Origin: G965200765 sp965200765
GTDB lineage: Bacteria > Pseudomonadota > Gammaproteobacteria > Arenicellales > JAJDZL01
Length of the DNA: 64,000 nucleotides
Assembly (NCBI GenBank): GCA_965200765.1
Contig: OZ241380.1
Coordinates: 186,001 to 250,000, forward strand
Direction of reading: 5' to 3'
This document shows, piece after piece, positions 7,844-17,207 of the stretch. The notes beneath the pieces were generated by a model. It did no database searches. It was not told where the DNA came from and saw only the letters and a list, made by a program, of their open reading frames with translations. How positions within the stretch are numbered: position 1 is the stretch's first letter; the number at the start of each line of letters is the position of its first letter. The position numbers and the translations under genes were made by a program.

Positions 7844-10573
7844 CTATGCAGATGTTAATTCGTCAGGATTGCCCGTTGTCAGATGAAGTTGATGACCTCC
7901 AAGCGAACTAAACAGTTGCTCGCGGCATGTCAAAACGACAACTTGCACGTTTTTTGCGACTTGATTGAGAATGTCGAACATGCTACTGATTCTCTGGTCG
8001 TCAGAAAAGACTAGTGCATCATCCAACACGATAGTGGCAGGATGACCCTTTTCAACCAGCAACTCACCAAAAGCCAGGCGTACAAGTACGGCAATTTGCT
8101 CTTGGGTACCCATGCTCAGGCGTTCAAAATCTTCTTGATAGCCTTTCTCGCGCACGACACCAGTGATTCGAAGATTCTCGTCGAATTCAATGTTGGAACC
8201 CGGGAAAAGTAACCTCAAGTACGGTGTCAACTTGTTAACCACCGGCGACAAATAACGTTCTTTCGCATCGCGTTCCGCTTCTTCCAATGTTTCCAGAAGC
8301 AGATTCAGGACTCTAATCTCTCGTTCGTATCTCTGCCGAGCTTGTTCGTTGTGTTCAAATTCTAGCTTCTTTTTAGCAATTGCTTCATCAAGGCCGGCAC
8401 CTTCAAGCTCTTCAAGTCGAGAGCGAAAGCCTGCAATTTCTGCACCTAGTCGTGCTAGAGATTTTAGACGGTCGTCAATGCCGCGTTCCAGCCGGTCTAT
8501 TCTAATCGCGAGAGATTCCAGCGTATCATCGCTTCGTTGCATCAACATGTTATTTTCAATTGCCTTTTGCTTGGTAACTTTCAGTTGGGCATCACTAAAA
8601 ATTTGAGCTAGTTTTTCTTCTGTGTGCACCTCGACGGCTTTTTGTAATTGAGCTTGAAGTGCTTCAAGATTTTCTTGATCGTTCTTGAATTGAGCTCTGA
8701 TTTCTGCGAGTTCGCCCTGTGTTCGTTCATAGGTTTCTTCCGGACCAGTCAATTCTGCCTTTTTTATAGCCAGCATTTGGCGCGCTTCGTTGGATTTTCC
8801 CTCTGCTATATTCAACGCATCCTCGGCTTCGCTTTGTGTTGGAACCTCACTCAGGTCAAGATCATTCATTTCCCTTGAGATGATTTTGCTTTGACTGTTG
8901 ATATAGTCCCCCAACGACTGCGCACCTGCTTCATACTCGTTAGTTGCCGGAGCATACAGGTTCACTTCCTTACGAGCAATTTCCACAACCTGAAGCAAGT
9001 TTTTTCGTTCCTCGTACAGAGTCTCCGAATGACTCAAATTTATTGCATGTACGCTCTCCAGGGTATTCTCCAACTCTGCATGTATTGTCTGTTGCTGACG
9101 CAATAATTCTTCCCGGTCCATTATGGCTGGATCTACAGTAATCTTGCCGTAGTCGGCGATTTCAATTACTGTTGAATCAATAGCCTTTATGGATGACTTT
9201 GCCTTGATCAAAGCTTGCTCACCTACTTTGATTTCAGAGAATCGGTCGGGCTCAATATCGAAGTCAATCTGCGTGGCGACTGCATGAAGTTTATTCGAAA
9301 TGTCTTCATGCTCCTTCGCCATTGTCCGAATAGCCTGAATCGAATTGTCGTCAATCAGAATTACATCTGCCTTCTGTTGCGCTTCTCGTTTTCGCTTCTC
9401 GGCATCCAATGCTTTTTCATGACGGTTCCGCATTGCTTGTAAATCTGAATCACGTCTTGCCAGTGCGACAATCCGTCGCTTCAGAGCCACGTCTTCATCA
9501 GCGGCAAACACAGTGCCTTCTGCCTCTCGAACAACGATCCGCAAATCTTCCACCCGCGCACTCATTTCCTGTTCTTGTTGTTCAATTTCAGAAAGCGCTT
9601 CTGCATTTCGCTTGACAGATTTGCTGATAGTTTCGATTGAATTCTTTAGTTCCGTACGCTCACGTAAATCTCTCTCTGCCAGTAGAAGGCGGTTTTTTCT
9701 TGACTCCAATTCACTGGCCGCGGCTTCCAAATTCGCTTCTAGCTTGGCCAGTTCGCTGTGCTTGGCTTTGGCATCCGCAAGTTCTTCCTTGTCTTTTTGC
9801 TCAACCTCGGTAGAGGACAATTTTTTGTATCTTTTCTCAGCACTTTCCAAATTGTCAAGAACTTCGGACAGAAATCGCCGCCGTTCATGTAATTCATTCA
9901 GTTCCGCTTCAAGTTTTTCGCTTTGCTCAATGCGCGACTTATAGTCTCCCGTAGGTCTAGGTATTTTGTTGCTACCAATGCTTCCCCGAGTAATTAATTC
10001 CTCAAGACGCTTTCGAATCACCTGAGGCAATTGTCGGGCCCTCCTGCCGCCGAGTACATTGCCCACTTCCGATTCGAGCGAACTATGCAGAGTAGTTCGT
10101 GCCTTGTCCGAGAGGTTGATAGAACCGAATGATTTTCCTTGCTCCACCCACAGCACACTCCACATTCCAAGCGTTTCGACCGTTGCGCCAGATCCGCCGG
10201 GCTTTCCGGAGTTCAGCAAACTTCTTAGTTCTTCCTCTGCCGCATCTGCCTGTAGCTTTCGCCCATCAGGACATTCCAGCTCGGCGTACTGCTTCTTCAT
10301 AAATCGTTTTGTTATCTTGTACAACCCGTCGTCAAGCTCGAAAACCAGTTCCACAACTGGTCCGGCTTTGTTACGATCGTTTTGCAAAGAAGCAATAGGT
10401 TTGGCCCGTGAACTGTATTTTTCAAATAGAACTGCGCGCAGTGCCGCAAGTAAAGTTGTCTTGCCCAGTTCATTGGGTCCAACAACAACATTAAGTCCGT
10501 CCTGAACTTCGTTCAGACGCGTGGGGTCGGTAAATTGCATGAATTGATTTACCGCCAATGATCGAATTTTCAT
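7844..10573 (-). CDS. Rad50/SbcC/YhaN-like AAA ATPase
   Basis: A 909-residue SMC-like ATPase. Walker A is GPNELGKTT (32-40). Two long heptad-rich coiled-coil stretches (about 200-380 and 560-790) separate it from the C-terminal half-site, which has the ABC signature LSMGTQEQ (~819-826) and Walker B TIVLDDALVFSDD (~847-859). The zinc-hook CxxC of true Rad50/SbcC was not seen, and the order of parts is closer to YhaN-type proteins. The start codon lies two bases beyond the stop of the Mre11-like gene, indicating tight coupling. Expected role: ATP-driven DNA end binding and gating of the nuclease. Confidence 0.9.
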   Translation of the reverse strand: MKIRSLAVNQFMQFTDPTRLNEVQDGLNVVVGPNELGKTTLLAALRAVLFEKYSSRAKPIASLQNDRNKAGPVVELVFELDDGLYKITKRFMKKQYAELECPDGRKLQADAAEEELRSLLNSGKPGGSGATVETLGMWSVLWVEQGKSFGSINLSDKARTTLHSSLESEVGNVLGGRRARQLPQVIRKRLEELITRGSIGSNKIPRPTGDYKSRIEQSEKLEAELNELHERRRFLSEVLDNLESAEKRYKKLSSTEVEQKDKEELADAKAKHSELAKLEANLEAAASELESRKNRLLLAERDLRERTELKNSIETISKSVKRNAEALSEIEQQEQEMSARVEDLRIVVREAEGTVFAADEDVALKRRIVALARRDSDLQAMRNRHEKALDAEKRKREAQQKADVILIDDNSIQAIRTMAKEHEDISNKLHAVATQIDFDIEPDRFSEIKVGEQALIKAKSSIKAIDSTVIEIADYGKITVDPAIMDREELLRQQQTIHAELENTLESVHAINLSHSETLYEERKNLLQVVEIARKEVNLYAPATNEYEAGAQSLGDYINSQSKIISREMNDLDLSEVPTQSEAEDALNIAEGKSNEARQMLAIKKAELTGPEETYERTQGELAEIRAQFKNDQENLEALQAQLQKAVEVHTEEKLAQIFSDAQLKVTKQKAIENNMLMQRSDDTLESLAIRIDRLERGIDDRLKSLARLGAEIAGFRSRLEELEGAGLDEAIAKKKLEFEHNEQARQRYEREIRVLNLLLETLEEAERDAKERYLSPVVNKLTPYLRLLFPGSNIEFDENLRITGVVREKGYQEDFERLSMGTQEQIAVLVRLAFGELLVEKGHPATIVLDDALVFSDDQRISSMFDILNQVAKNVQVVVLTCREQLFSSLGGHQLHLTTGNPDELTSA

Positions 10574-10575
10574 TT

Positions 10576-11712
10576 CTAATCCTCTTGAAGTTTCTTGTGT
10601 TCCAAATACAAACGCCTGAGTGCTTCAGTCGCCAGTTCCTGTTCATCACCTTTCCCGTTTTCAGCTTTCGCCATTAACGTTTCCGCTGCGACCCGGACCA
10701 CGCCGGCGTGGTCAATTCGCTCCAAATCCTCTTCGGTCGGATTCGACAACAGATTTTTTTCGTTGACGCGAAGAAAACGCAAAGCGTCTGCAACGCCTTC
10801 AACAATGCGTTCCTGAAAGTACTGTTCATCATTCAAGGACAGAGCACCTTCGACATGCAGATCAACCAGTGCTTGTTCCGGATGGTCGCCATTGATCTGC
10901 CGCAACTGTTCCTCTAGGGAGTCAATTTCCTCAATGTTGTTGACCTGTTCCTTGCGGGTGTACCAGCTGAAAGAGCCAGTTTGAATCATTTCGACAGCTG
11001 GTATCGGACGATCATCGCCGATTTCGACCAGAAGCACCTGTCCGCCACCATCTACTTTAAAAGAATCTGTTTCGTGGGTTCCGCTGTACCAGCAACGATC
11101 GTTGATCTTTCTGGTGCCATGCCAATCCCCCATGGCCAAGTACGCCAGTCCTGCGCGTTGCGGCCGGTCCGGGGCAATGTAGTTTTTTGCTTCGCGGTTG
11201 TCCGAACCGAATCCTGTGATGGAACCATGTGCAACGCCAATACGAACTGCGTATTCTGGCAAATCGACATCGTCCATGTATTCGGACGAGTCGCCAAAAG
11301 TGTTTCTATAGTTCAACGGTACCGGTAGCAAGTAGATATTTTCTTCAATCGCAACATGCTCCGGCTCAAGCAACAGATTTATATTGGATGGACGCTCCTT
11401 GAGAGTTCGACTGTACCAGAGGCCGTTCGGTCTATGGAGGTCATGGTTTCCCGGCAACAGATGCCAGGTTACAGATTCAAATCTGCGCATTCTGTTCAAT
11501 GGTTCTGCAAGTGTGCGTCGGTCTGGTGCCTCCATGTCATACACGTCGCCTGCGACCAGAACATGCTTCACATCATGTTCGTCTGCGATTTCACCGATTC
11601 TGGTAATCGCATTCAGTCTTTCTTCTTGCAAACGATGCATGGTCCTATCGTCCACGTAACGAAAGACTTTTCCAATTTGCCAGTCGGATGTATGGATAAA
11701 CTTGAATGTCAT
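10576..11712 (-). CDS. Mre11/SbcD/YhaO-like DNA nuclease
   Basis: A 378-residue metallophosphoesterase. Motifs in order: HTSDWQIGK (7-15), AGDVYD (54-59), PGNHD (87-91), AHG (161-163), GDWHG (195-199) and YSGTHE (209-214). These are the five metal-binding motifs of Mre11-type nucleases, except that the usual D-x-H of motif I is D-W-Q here. The ~150 residue C-terminal region would contact the ATPase. It is the first gene of the cluster, followed after two bases by the Rad50-like ATPase. The pair is expected to form an end-processing complex. Besides general repair, a defence role is possible given the attached protease. Confidence 0.9.
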   Translation of the reverse strand: MTFKFIHTSDWQIGKVFRYVDDRTMHRLQEERLNAITRIGEIADEHDVKHVLVAGDVYDMEAPDRRTLAEPLNRMRRFESVTWHLLPGNHDLHRPNGLWYSRTLKERPSNINLLLEPEHVAIEENIYLLPVPLNYRNTFGDSSEYMDDVDLPEYAVRIGVAHGSITGFGSDNREAKNYIAPDRPQRAGLAYLAMGDWHGTRKINDRCWYSGTHETDSFKVDGGGQVLLVEIGDDRPIPAVEMIQTGSFSWYTRKEQVNNIEEIDSLEEQLRQINGDHPEQALVDLHVEGALSLNDEQYFQERIVEGVADALRFLRVNEKNLLSNPTEEDLERIDHAGVVRVAAETLMAKAENGKGDEQELATEALRRLYLEHKKLQED

Positions 11713-12093
11713 AGTTTAAGTTCCTGAAAATTACAAAACTTTGATGGCAAGGTGAGACTTCTGCTTGCCAATCAAAAAATTTCGTTGATACCACGGTCTC
11801 CGTGAAAAATGATTCATTGATTCGCCTCTTGCTTGCAGTGGATACTTGTGGTTTAACCCGACTGAAACCATTATTATTGTCTTGGCGAGTGAATATTCAT
11901 TTTCGCCACGGCACCATCTTCTATAGATTCGGGTTTGCGATCACTGCCGCCTTCAAGAGTTCAAATTTCGAATACAAACATGAGCAACAAAAAATTTGCT
12001 CACAGGTGAAATCAAATATTCACCAAAATACTATTTCTTCAATATAACACGAAATATTGGTTTGTCAAATCCACTACGACAGGTTTTGACGGG
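11713..12093. other. Intergenic region upstream of nuclease/ATPase/protease cluster
   Basis: 381 AT-rich bases between the stop of ttcA and the start of the Mre11-like gene. It must carry the promoter of the cluster, but I could not fix a convincing -35/-10 pair on the minus strand and see no gene. Confidence 0.5.
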
Positions 12094-13029
12094 TTACAGA
12101 TTTTCTTTGTTGTACGCAACCTGTTTTGAATTCAATGGTGCGGCTTCCCGGTCGAGTACAAGCGATTCAAAGTTGAACAGTGACCGGTCAGCAAGTTGGG
12201 AAGGTGCGATATTCTGAAGACTTCGAAAGATGTTATCCACCCGACCCGGGTGTTTGCGTTCCCATTGTTGAAGCAGATTCTTGATGTTTTGGCGCTCCAG
12301 ATTGTCTTGTGAGCCACACAGATTGCAGGGAATTATCGGAAATTTTCGAACATTGGCAAAGTGGGCAATGTCTGCCTCGCGACAGTACGCGAGCGGACGA
12401 ATCAAAATGTTTTTGCCATCGTCGCTCCTGAGCTTTGGCGGCATAGCCTTCAGTTTGCCGCCATGAAACAGATTCAGAAAGAAAGTTTCCACGATATCTT
12501 CTCTATGGTGTCCCAAGGCAATTTTTGTAAAACCGTGCTCAATCGCGAAACGGTACAGTACCCCTCTCCTCAGGCGCGAACAAAGTCCGCACATTGTTGC
12601 GCCTTCCTTGATGACATTCGTCACAATGCTGTAGGTATCCTCTTCGATGATATGGTACGGAATGTTATTCTTTTCGAGGTAGTCAGGAAGCACCGACTCG
12701 GGAAATCCGGGTTGCTTTTGATCCAGATTGACGGCGACAATCTCGAATGAAACCGGGGCCCGGGATCTCAGGTCTAGCAACAAATCCAGCAGAGTATAGG
12801 AATCCTTGCCACCTGAAATGCAAACCATGACGCGGTCATTGTCTTCAATCATGTTGAAATCCTTTATGGCGCGTCCAACTTCCCTCAGTAGCCGTTTTCG
12901 AACCTTGTTGAATTCGTAGCTGGTTTTCCGAGGGTCTGAAGTGTACGATCGATTCAGAGGTTTGAAATCAATGGTTTCCAATTTCGAGTTGCTTGCTGGT
13001 TTGATTGAAAGTATAAGTATAGTCGGCAA
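12094..13029 (-). CDS. ttcA: tRNA 2-thiocytidine(32) synthetase
   Basis: A 311-residue TtcA, which thiolates C32 of certain tRNAs using ATP and a 4Fe-4S cluster. The PP-loop SGGKDS is at 72-77, and the cluster cysteines are in CGLC (147, 150) and PCNLCGS (235, 238). Length and sequence follow the E. coli enzyme throughout. No ATG is available at the N terminus. The frame opens with TTG at 13029, preceded by GGAAAGAG at a long spacing, so the exact start is uncertain and may lie a few codons inside. It diverges from the small membrane protein gene at 13108. Confidence 0.93.
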   Translation of the reverse strand: MPTILILSIKPASNSKLETIDFKPLNRSYTSDPRKTSYEFNKVRKRLLREVGRAIKDFNMIEDNDRVMVCISGGKDSYTLLDLLLDLRSRAPVSFEIVAVNLDQKQPGFPESVLPDYLEKNNIPYHIIEEDTYSIVTNVIKEGATMCGLCSRLRRGVLYRFAIEHGFTKIALGHHREDIVETFFLNLFHGGKLKAMPPKLRSDDGKNILIRPLAYCREADIAHFANVRKFPIIPCNLCGSQDNLERQNIKNLLQQWERKHPGRVDNIFRSLQNIAPSQLADRSLFNFESLVLDREAAPLNSKQVAYNKENL

Positions 13030-13107
13030 ATGGGTTAAACTCTTTCCAATCGTTCAATTCTATTGTTGCATCGTTAACTTCGAACAGAGACAAATTTCAA
13101 GATAGCC

Positions 13108-13593
13108 ATGATTCACATTTTGGGGCTTGTGCTGGTTTGTGCCGCACTGATTACGATTACGTACTTCTCGCCCAAAATCGGTTTTGGTCTGCTAGGCGGC
13201 ATAGTTGTACTGGTGGCCGTCCTGTATTTCGCCAATTTTGAAGATGCGTCCAACCCCGGATTCGAAGTGCCACCAGAGCTTGTAAAACTTGAAGATGTTT
13301 CCGCGAAACCATCGTATGGAGATAGCTGGGATTATAGCGGACGAATCACAAACGACTCGAATGAGCCGATTTACGATATTCAAGTCAGTCTAAAAATGTA
13401 CGATTGTCAAAGCGATTCGCCATCAAGTTTAGACGAATGTACTTTGATCGGCGACCAGATTGATTTTGTTACGCTGAAAATACCACCGCGTCAAGCGCGC
13501 GACTTCACCGACAATATCTCTTTCAGGGATGCTCGTCCACAGGGATTTGTGAACTGGAACTTTGAACTGGTTGGTGTGCGGGTAGTTGATTGA
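13108..13593 (+). CDS. Small membrane protein with extracytoplasmic domain
   Basis: 161 residues. Residues ~3-20 and ~25-42 are hydrophobic and form two membrane segments. The remaining ~115 residues resemble a beta-sandwich of the FxLYD kind (YSGRITNDSNEPIYDIQVSLKMYDC), usually found outside the cytoplasm. Function unknown. It lies divergent to ttcA and convergent to the carbonic anhydrase gene. Confidence 0.7.
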   Translation: MIHILGLVLVCAALITITYFSPKIGFGLLGGIVVLVAVLYFANFEDASNPGFEVPPELVKLEDVSAKPSYGDSWDYSGRITNDSNEPIYDIQVSLKMYDCQSDSPSSLDECTLIGDQIDFVTLKIPPRQARDFTDNISFRDARPQGFVNWNFELVGVRVVD

Positions 13594-13616
13594 GGGGTTC
13601 AAGTTGCCCTGATTGA

Positions 13617-13646
13617 AGAAAACTGGTGTTTGTCTTCCGGTTTTCT
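13617..13646. terminator. Possible bidirectional terminator between convergent genes
   Basis: AGAAAACTGG and CCGGTTTTCT form a 10-base imperfect stem (one G-U) around a 10-base loop, between the ends of two convergent genes. It is AT-rich with T-runs built into the arms. Confidence 0.35.
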
Positions 13647-13690
13647 CTCGCTTCCAAGTTTGTCGCAGTCGTGAACGGTTATCGCACCAT

Positions 13691-14383
13691 TCACGAATGT
13701 TCACTGTCGCAGACGAGTTGCCGACCGTTCAGTGGTTGCACCGGTCTGAAATTGTTGGGATAGATTGCACTGAACTTGGCGACTTGTTCTGCTGAAACTT
13801 CAACACCGTCAGTCATCACAAACCAGCTTACACCTTCCGAACAAGGGGGTGTGGTGAGCGAGCCTGAGTAGCGCCAGGTTGTACGTCGTTGTGGCAACAG
13901 CGCATCCAAATCCACTGTACCTAGTAAAGTTTTTTCAGGTGTTGGTTGCTCGGGCAGATTGTGCCAAACGGGAGCGAGTGCTGCGTTGGCTTGGCCTTCA
14001 ATCAGGAATACACCGACTACTGCCAGTTCGTCCTTGTTGTTGCTGTGCACGAAATGCAGTTCCATGGGTTGTTGCTGGCCAGCAATCGTATGTTCGCTGC
14101 GGTGATGAAAATGAAACTGAACCAGTTGATACCTGACACGCTCAACAGCAATGGAACTGCCAGGATCTACATTGATCTGAATTGAATGTCCAGTGTTGAC
14201 AATGTTGATGGCACTGGTTTTGTAGTCAAACTCAATTTCAGGCAGTGGGCGTTGTTCAGCGTTTACCAGGTCGACCGGCGATTGCTTTTTCCCGACAGAA
14301 CAAACCGAATATGCCGGGTCAAGCAACCCCCATCGGTCAGGAGCTATGTCCGAATCATAGCCCCAGTGCGCGTGATTAGTCAT
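13691..14383 (-). CDS. Alpha-class carbonic anhydrase without signal peptide
   Basis: 230 residues of the alpha-carbonic anhydrase family, catalysing hydration of CO2. The zinc ligands are His91 and His93 (QFHFHH) and His110 (ELHFVH). KKQSPVDL, SEHTI and GSLTTPPCSEGVSWFV are also conserved. Most bacterial alpha enzymes are exported. Here the codon just before the ATG is an in-frame TGA, and the protein begins directly with the mature-type sequence (HWGYDSD). No secretion signal can therefore be attached, and the enzyme is predicted cytoplasmic. The Shine-Dalgarno is poor. Confidence 0.92.
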   Translation of the reverse strand: MTNHAHWGYDSDIAPDRWGLLDPAYSVCSVGKKQSPVDLVNAEQRPLPEIEFDYKTSAINIVNTGHSIQINVDPGSSIAVERVRYQLVQFHFHHRSEHTIAGQQQPMELHFVHSNNKDELAVVGVFLIEGQANAALAPVWHNLPEQPTPEKTLLGTVDLDALLPQRRTTWRYSGSLTTPPCSEGVSWFVMTDGVEVSAEQVAKFSAIYPNNFRPVQPLNGRQLVCDSEHS

Positions 14384-14614
14384 TCAATTTTCTGAGATGG
14401 CCCGCAAACCGCCAACAACAGCATGGCGATTGAAGAAATCTTGACAGTAGGAAATTCCATCCGATTGGGTTGATGGTTGATATTTTGGACTTCGTTGGTT
14501 GCACTGTAAGTCTCGGAGCGGAACTACCAAGGTTTTGTCAACATCTTCACGCCACGGGTGCAACAACAGAATTTGGACCGCTACTTTACCAGTTCAAACC
14601 GGCTCGTAGTCTGA

Positions 14615-15643
14615 CTACACGAAAATCTGATAGCCCCAGCCCACTATCATGGAACTTCCTATTGCAACAGCAATATACAGTACGAACGGTCTAATATTCA
14701 GCACTGGAAAAATTGCCAATGCCCCCAATATGCTTATAACACTGCCAGCAACAGCAAATGACATGGCCGCTCCCATTGACATTCCCAATTCAATGAAACT
14801 TCGTGTTATCGGCAGAATTACATAACCATCCAAGGCAGGCGGAGATCCAAAAAGCGTTGCCAAAGGTATTGCCCACCAAACTTCCTCACCGACGAAGTCG
14901 GACAATATTCCCGGGTCCAATACTTCCTGCAATAGTCCTTCTGCCAGAAAGGCCAAAGCCATACAGATAAATATCAGCTTTGACATGATCCACAGTTCCC
15001 ACTTGAAATGCTCCCATCGCTCCTTCTCTTTCCAAAATTTGATCTTGAAGTCCCACGGGTTGTCTGGGTCCAAATGAAGCATTTTAACTACGACACCTTG
15101 CCGTAATGGATGGGATCCCCAATCAGTTTTACTCAGCAATACAATTGCGCAACCTCCAATGACACCGACTGCAAAGGCACTCAGTGCTTTACCGATCGCA
15201 AAGTGAAAATCAAGCAGGGCCACGGTAGCAGTAAACATGGCCGGGTCAATGACCGGTGATGATAGCCAGAAAGCAAGGACTGGTGCCAAGGGCACGCCGC
15301 CGGCAAGAAGTCCGGCCATCAGTGGAATCACACAAAATCCACAAATCGGCGAAATTGCTCCCAACGCGGCTCCGAAAACGATTGATTTCAGCATGTTGGC
15401 TCTACATACCAACTGAATTTTTGAACTGATGCCGCTTGTGTTGATTACCGCGGAAATCAGGACACCAATCAGAACCAACGGTGTCATCATGATCATGTGG
15501 CCAATCGTAAACTCCATCGTTACGAGGAATAACTCCGGCCACAAGGCCCAGAACGATGCACCACTGCCTGCTATGATAAATAACCAAGTCAAGTACGGCC
15601 GCATGGCCGACTTGGCTTTGATGACAATTGAAGCGCTGTTCAT
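14615..15643 (-). CDS. Predicted permease (ArsP/DUF318 family)
   Basis: 342 residues with about eight membrane segments. The conserved signature SPICGFCVIPLMAGLLAGG is followed by a second half with LFGSPPALDGYVILP. This matches the permease family that includes ArsP organoarsenical exporters. The substrate cannot be read from the sequence. The cysteine pair in CGFC is typical of the family's core. It stands alone on the minus strand between the carbonic anhydrase and EnvC-like genes. Confidence 0.8.
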   Translation of the reverse strand: MNSASIVIKAKSAMRPYLTWLFIIAGSGASFWALWPELFLVTMEFTIGHMIMMTPLVLIGVLISAVINTSGISSKIQLVCRANMLKSIVFGAALGAISPICGFCVIPLMAGLLAGGVPLAPVLAFWLSSPVIDPAMFTATVALLDFHFAIGKALSAFAVGVIGGCAIVLLSKTDWGSHPLRQGVVVKMLHLDPDNPWDFKIKFWKEKERWEHFKWELWIMSKLIFICMALAFLAEGLLQEVLDPGILSDFVGEEVWWAIPLATLFGSPPALDGYVILPITRSFIELGMSMGAAMSFAVAGSVISILGALAIFPVLNIRPFVLYIAVAIGSSMIVGWGYQIFV

Positions 15644-15983
15644 TTTTTCACTAGTTTTCTTGTTCTGCTCCCATTCTCAACGATCGTTGCGTGATGTCGA
15701 GCATTCAGTATTAAGCAACGGGAATAATATAGTGATTCCATTGGAATTGCCAACTTAATTTTTTTCAATATTACCCTGAAATGCCTCAAAAATCAAATTA
15801 AATTCGGCTTCCGTTCAAAATCTGCTGACGCAAACCCTGACCGTTGCCCCAAAAACAACCCCGGATAACCAGTTCAAATCTTCGCCACAATCCGTCGCGC
15901 GAATTACTCACTGACACTTCACAGAAAATTTCCCTGAATCTGTGCAGGCTTGCAAGATTCCCGAGCACTTGCCAGCAATCGCC
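15644..15983. other. Intergenic region
   Basis: 340 bases between the permease start and the EnvC-like stop. I see no gene, clear terminator or repeat. Confidence 0.5.
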
Positions 15984-17129
15984 TTAACTTCTGCGGCACC
16001 ATAGGAGCGGATCTTGCGGCATATTGTTTTCTCTGATCTCAAAGTACAAGCCGGGTTCTCTCAAGCCGCCGGTAGAGCCGGCAAGTGCGATCACCTCGCC
16101 AGTACTCACTGCATCACCGATTGATTTTGTCAACCATTCATTGTGCGCGTACAAGCTGAGGTAACCCTCGCCGTGATCGATGATCATCAGTTGCCCAAAT
16201 CCTTGCAACCAGTCTGCGTAAACAACCTGTCCGGAAAAGATAGCAGATACTTCCTGCTCCGGTTGTGGTGAAAGCATGACTCCTTCCCAAGTCAGTCCGG
16301 CAATCCGTTTGGCATCGCCGTAGCGATTGGTGATGGGCGCATCCAACGGAAGTTGCAGTTTGCCTTTCATCGTTGCAAAGTTGCCAGTCTGGCTTGGCGG
16401 GGCGGGGCGTTCTGTTTTCAGGTCTGTAATCAGCTTCAGCAAACGCCTTTCATTTACTTTGGCATTCTCGATTTTTTGTTCTGTGGTTGCCAATTCCCGG
16501 TCAAGACTGGCAAGCAGTTTCTGCTTTTGTTGCTGGCTTGATTTCAAATCACTTTCCTGTGTTGCCAATTGCTCTGCCAACGCCACCAGCTCATTCTGAC
16601 TGTCCATGATCTTTTGTTGGGCATGTTCAATGTCGCGCTGCAGAGTCATCAACTCGTTGATTTGTTCGATCTGGCTGCTGGTGAAGTATCGGTAGTATGC
16701 AACGGTTCTGGAAATACGCGCCGGGTCGTTTTCGCTGAGTAGCAGTTTCAACGGGTCCAGTCTCGAGATGGCAAAAGACAAAGTCATGGACGATTTGAGC
16801 TGCTCTCTTCTGGAATCCATATTGGTTAGCAGAGATTCATGGTCTTGCCGAACTTTTTCAAGACTGTTGTCCAGCTCATTTCGCCTTTTTTGAGTGTTGC
16901 GAATTTTTTTGCGCAGTTGCGATGATTTTTGTTCAATCTCGCCGAGTTGGCGGTGCGTTGTCGATTGTCGGATTTCTGTCTCGGCTTTTTGTTGCTCAAG
17001 ACGCTCCAATTCGGAACGAACTTCTTCCAGCTGGTCTGCTTGTTCACTTTGAGCGAACAGGGTGTTTGGCGGGACGCAGATGATGAGACTCAGCGTGAAA
17101 AACACAACTGGTAAAAATCGTTGATTCAT
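15984..17129 (-). CDS. envC: EnvC-like murein hydrolase activator
   Basis: 381 residues: an N-terminal signal peptide (cleavage near LFAQS), a coiled coil from ~30 to 240 rich in E/K/Q/R, and a C-terminal LytM (M23) domain. The LytM domain is degenerate: the expected metal-binding H-x-x-x-D and H-x-H motifs are replaced (NRYGD and LYFEIR). This is the hallmark of EnvC, which activates periplasmic amidases at division instead of cutting peptidoglycan itself. Start 17129 is an ATG giving a proper signal peptide; an upstream TTG start would bury it. It is divergent from the rhodanese gene, as envC neighbours yibN-type genes in relatives. Confidence 0.87.
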   Translation of the reverse strand: MNQRFLPVVFFTLSLIICVPPNTLFAQSEQADQLEEVRSELERLEQQKAETEIRQSTTHRQLGEIEQKSSQLRKKIRNTQKRRNELDNSLEKVRQDHESLLTNMDSRREQLKSSMTLSFAISRLDPLKLLLSENDPARISRTVAYYRYFTSSQIEQINELMTLQRDIEHAQQKIMDSQNELVALAEQLATQESDLKSSQQQKQKLLASLDRELATTEQKIENAKVNERRLLKLITDLKTERPAPPSQTGNFATMKGKLQLPLDAPITNRYGDAKRIAGLTWEGVMLSPQPEQEVSAIFSGQVVYADWLQGFGQLMIIDHGEGYLSLYAHNEWLTKSIGDAVSTGEVIALAGSTGGLREPGLYFEIRENNMPQDPLLWCRRS

Positions 17130-17207
17130 TGGGAAGTGAACCTTATTGATGATAGAATATTGCAACCTGTCTGGTACTAAGTTTTCAGCTTAAACGGCGA
17201 TTGAACG

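Noticed and set aside
9513..9944. 143-codon plus-strand Ser-rich frame opposite the Rad50-like gene
   Set aside because: Antisense of a coiled-coil region, with no start signal or recognisable domain.
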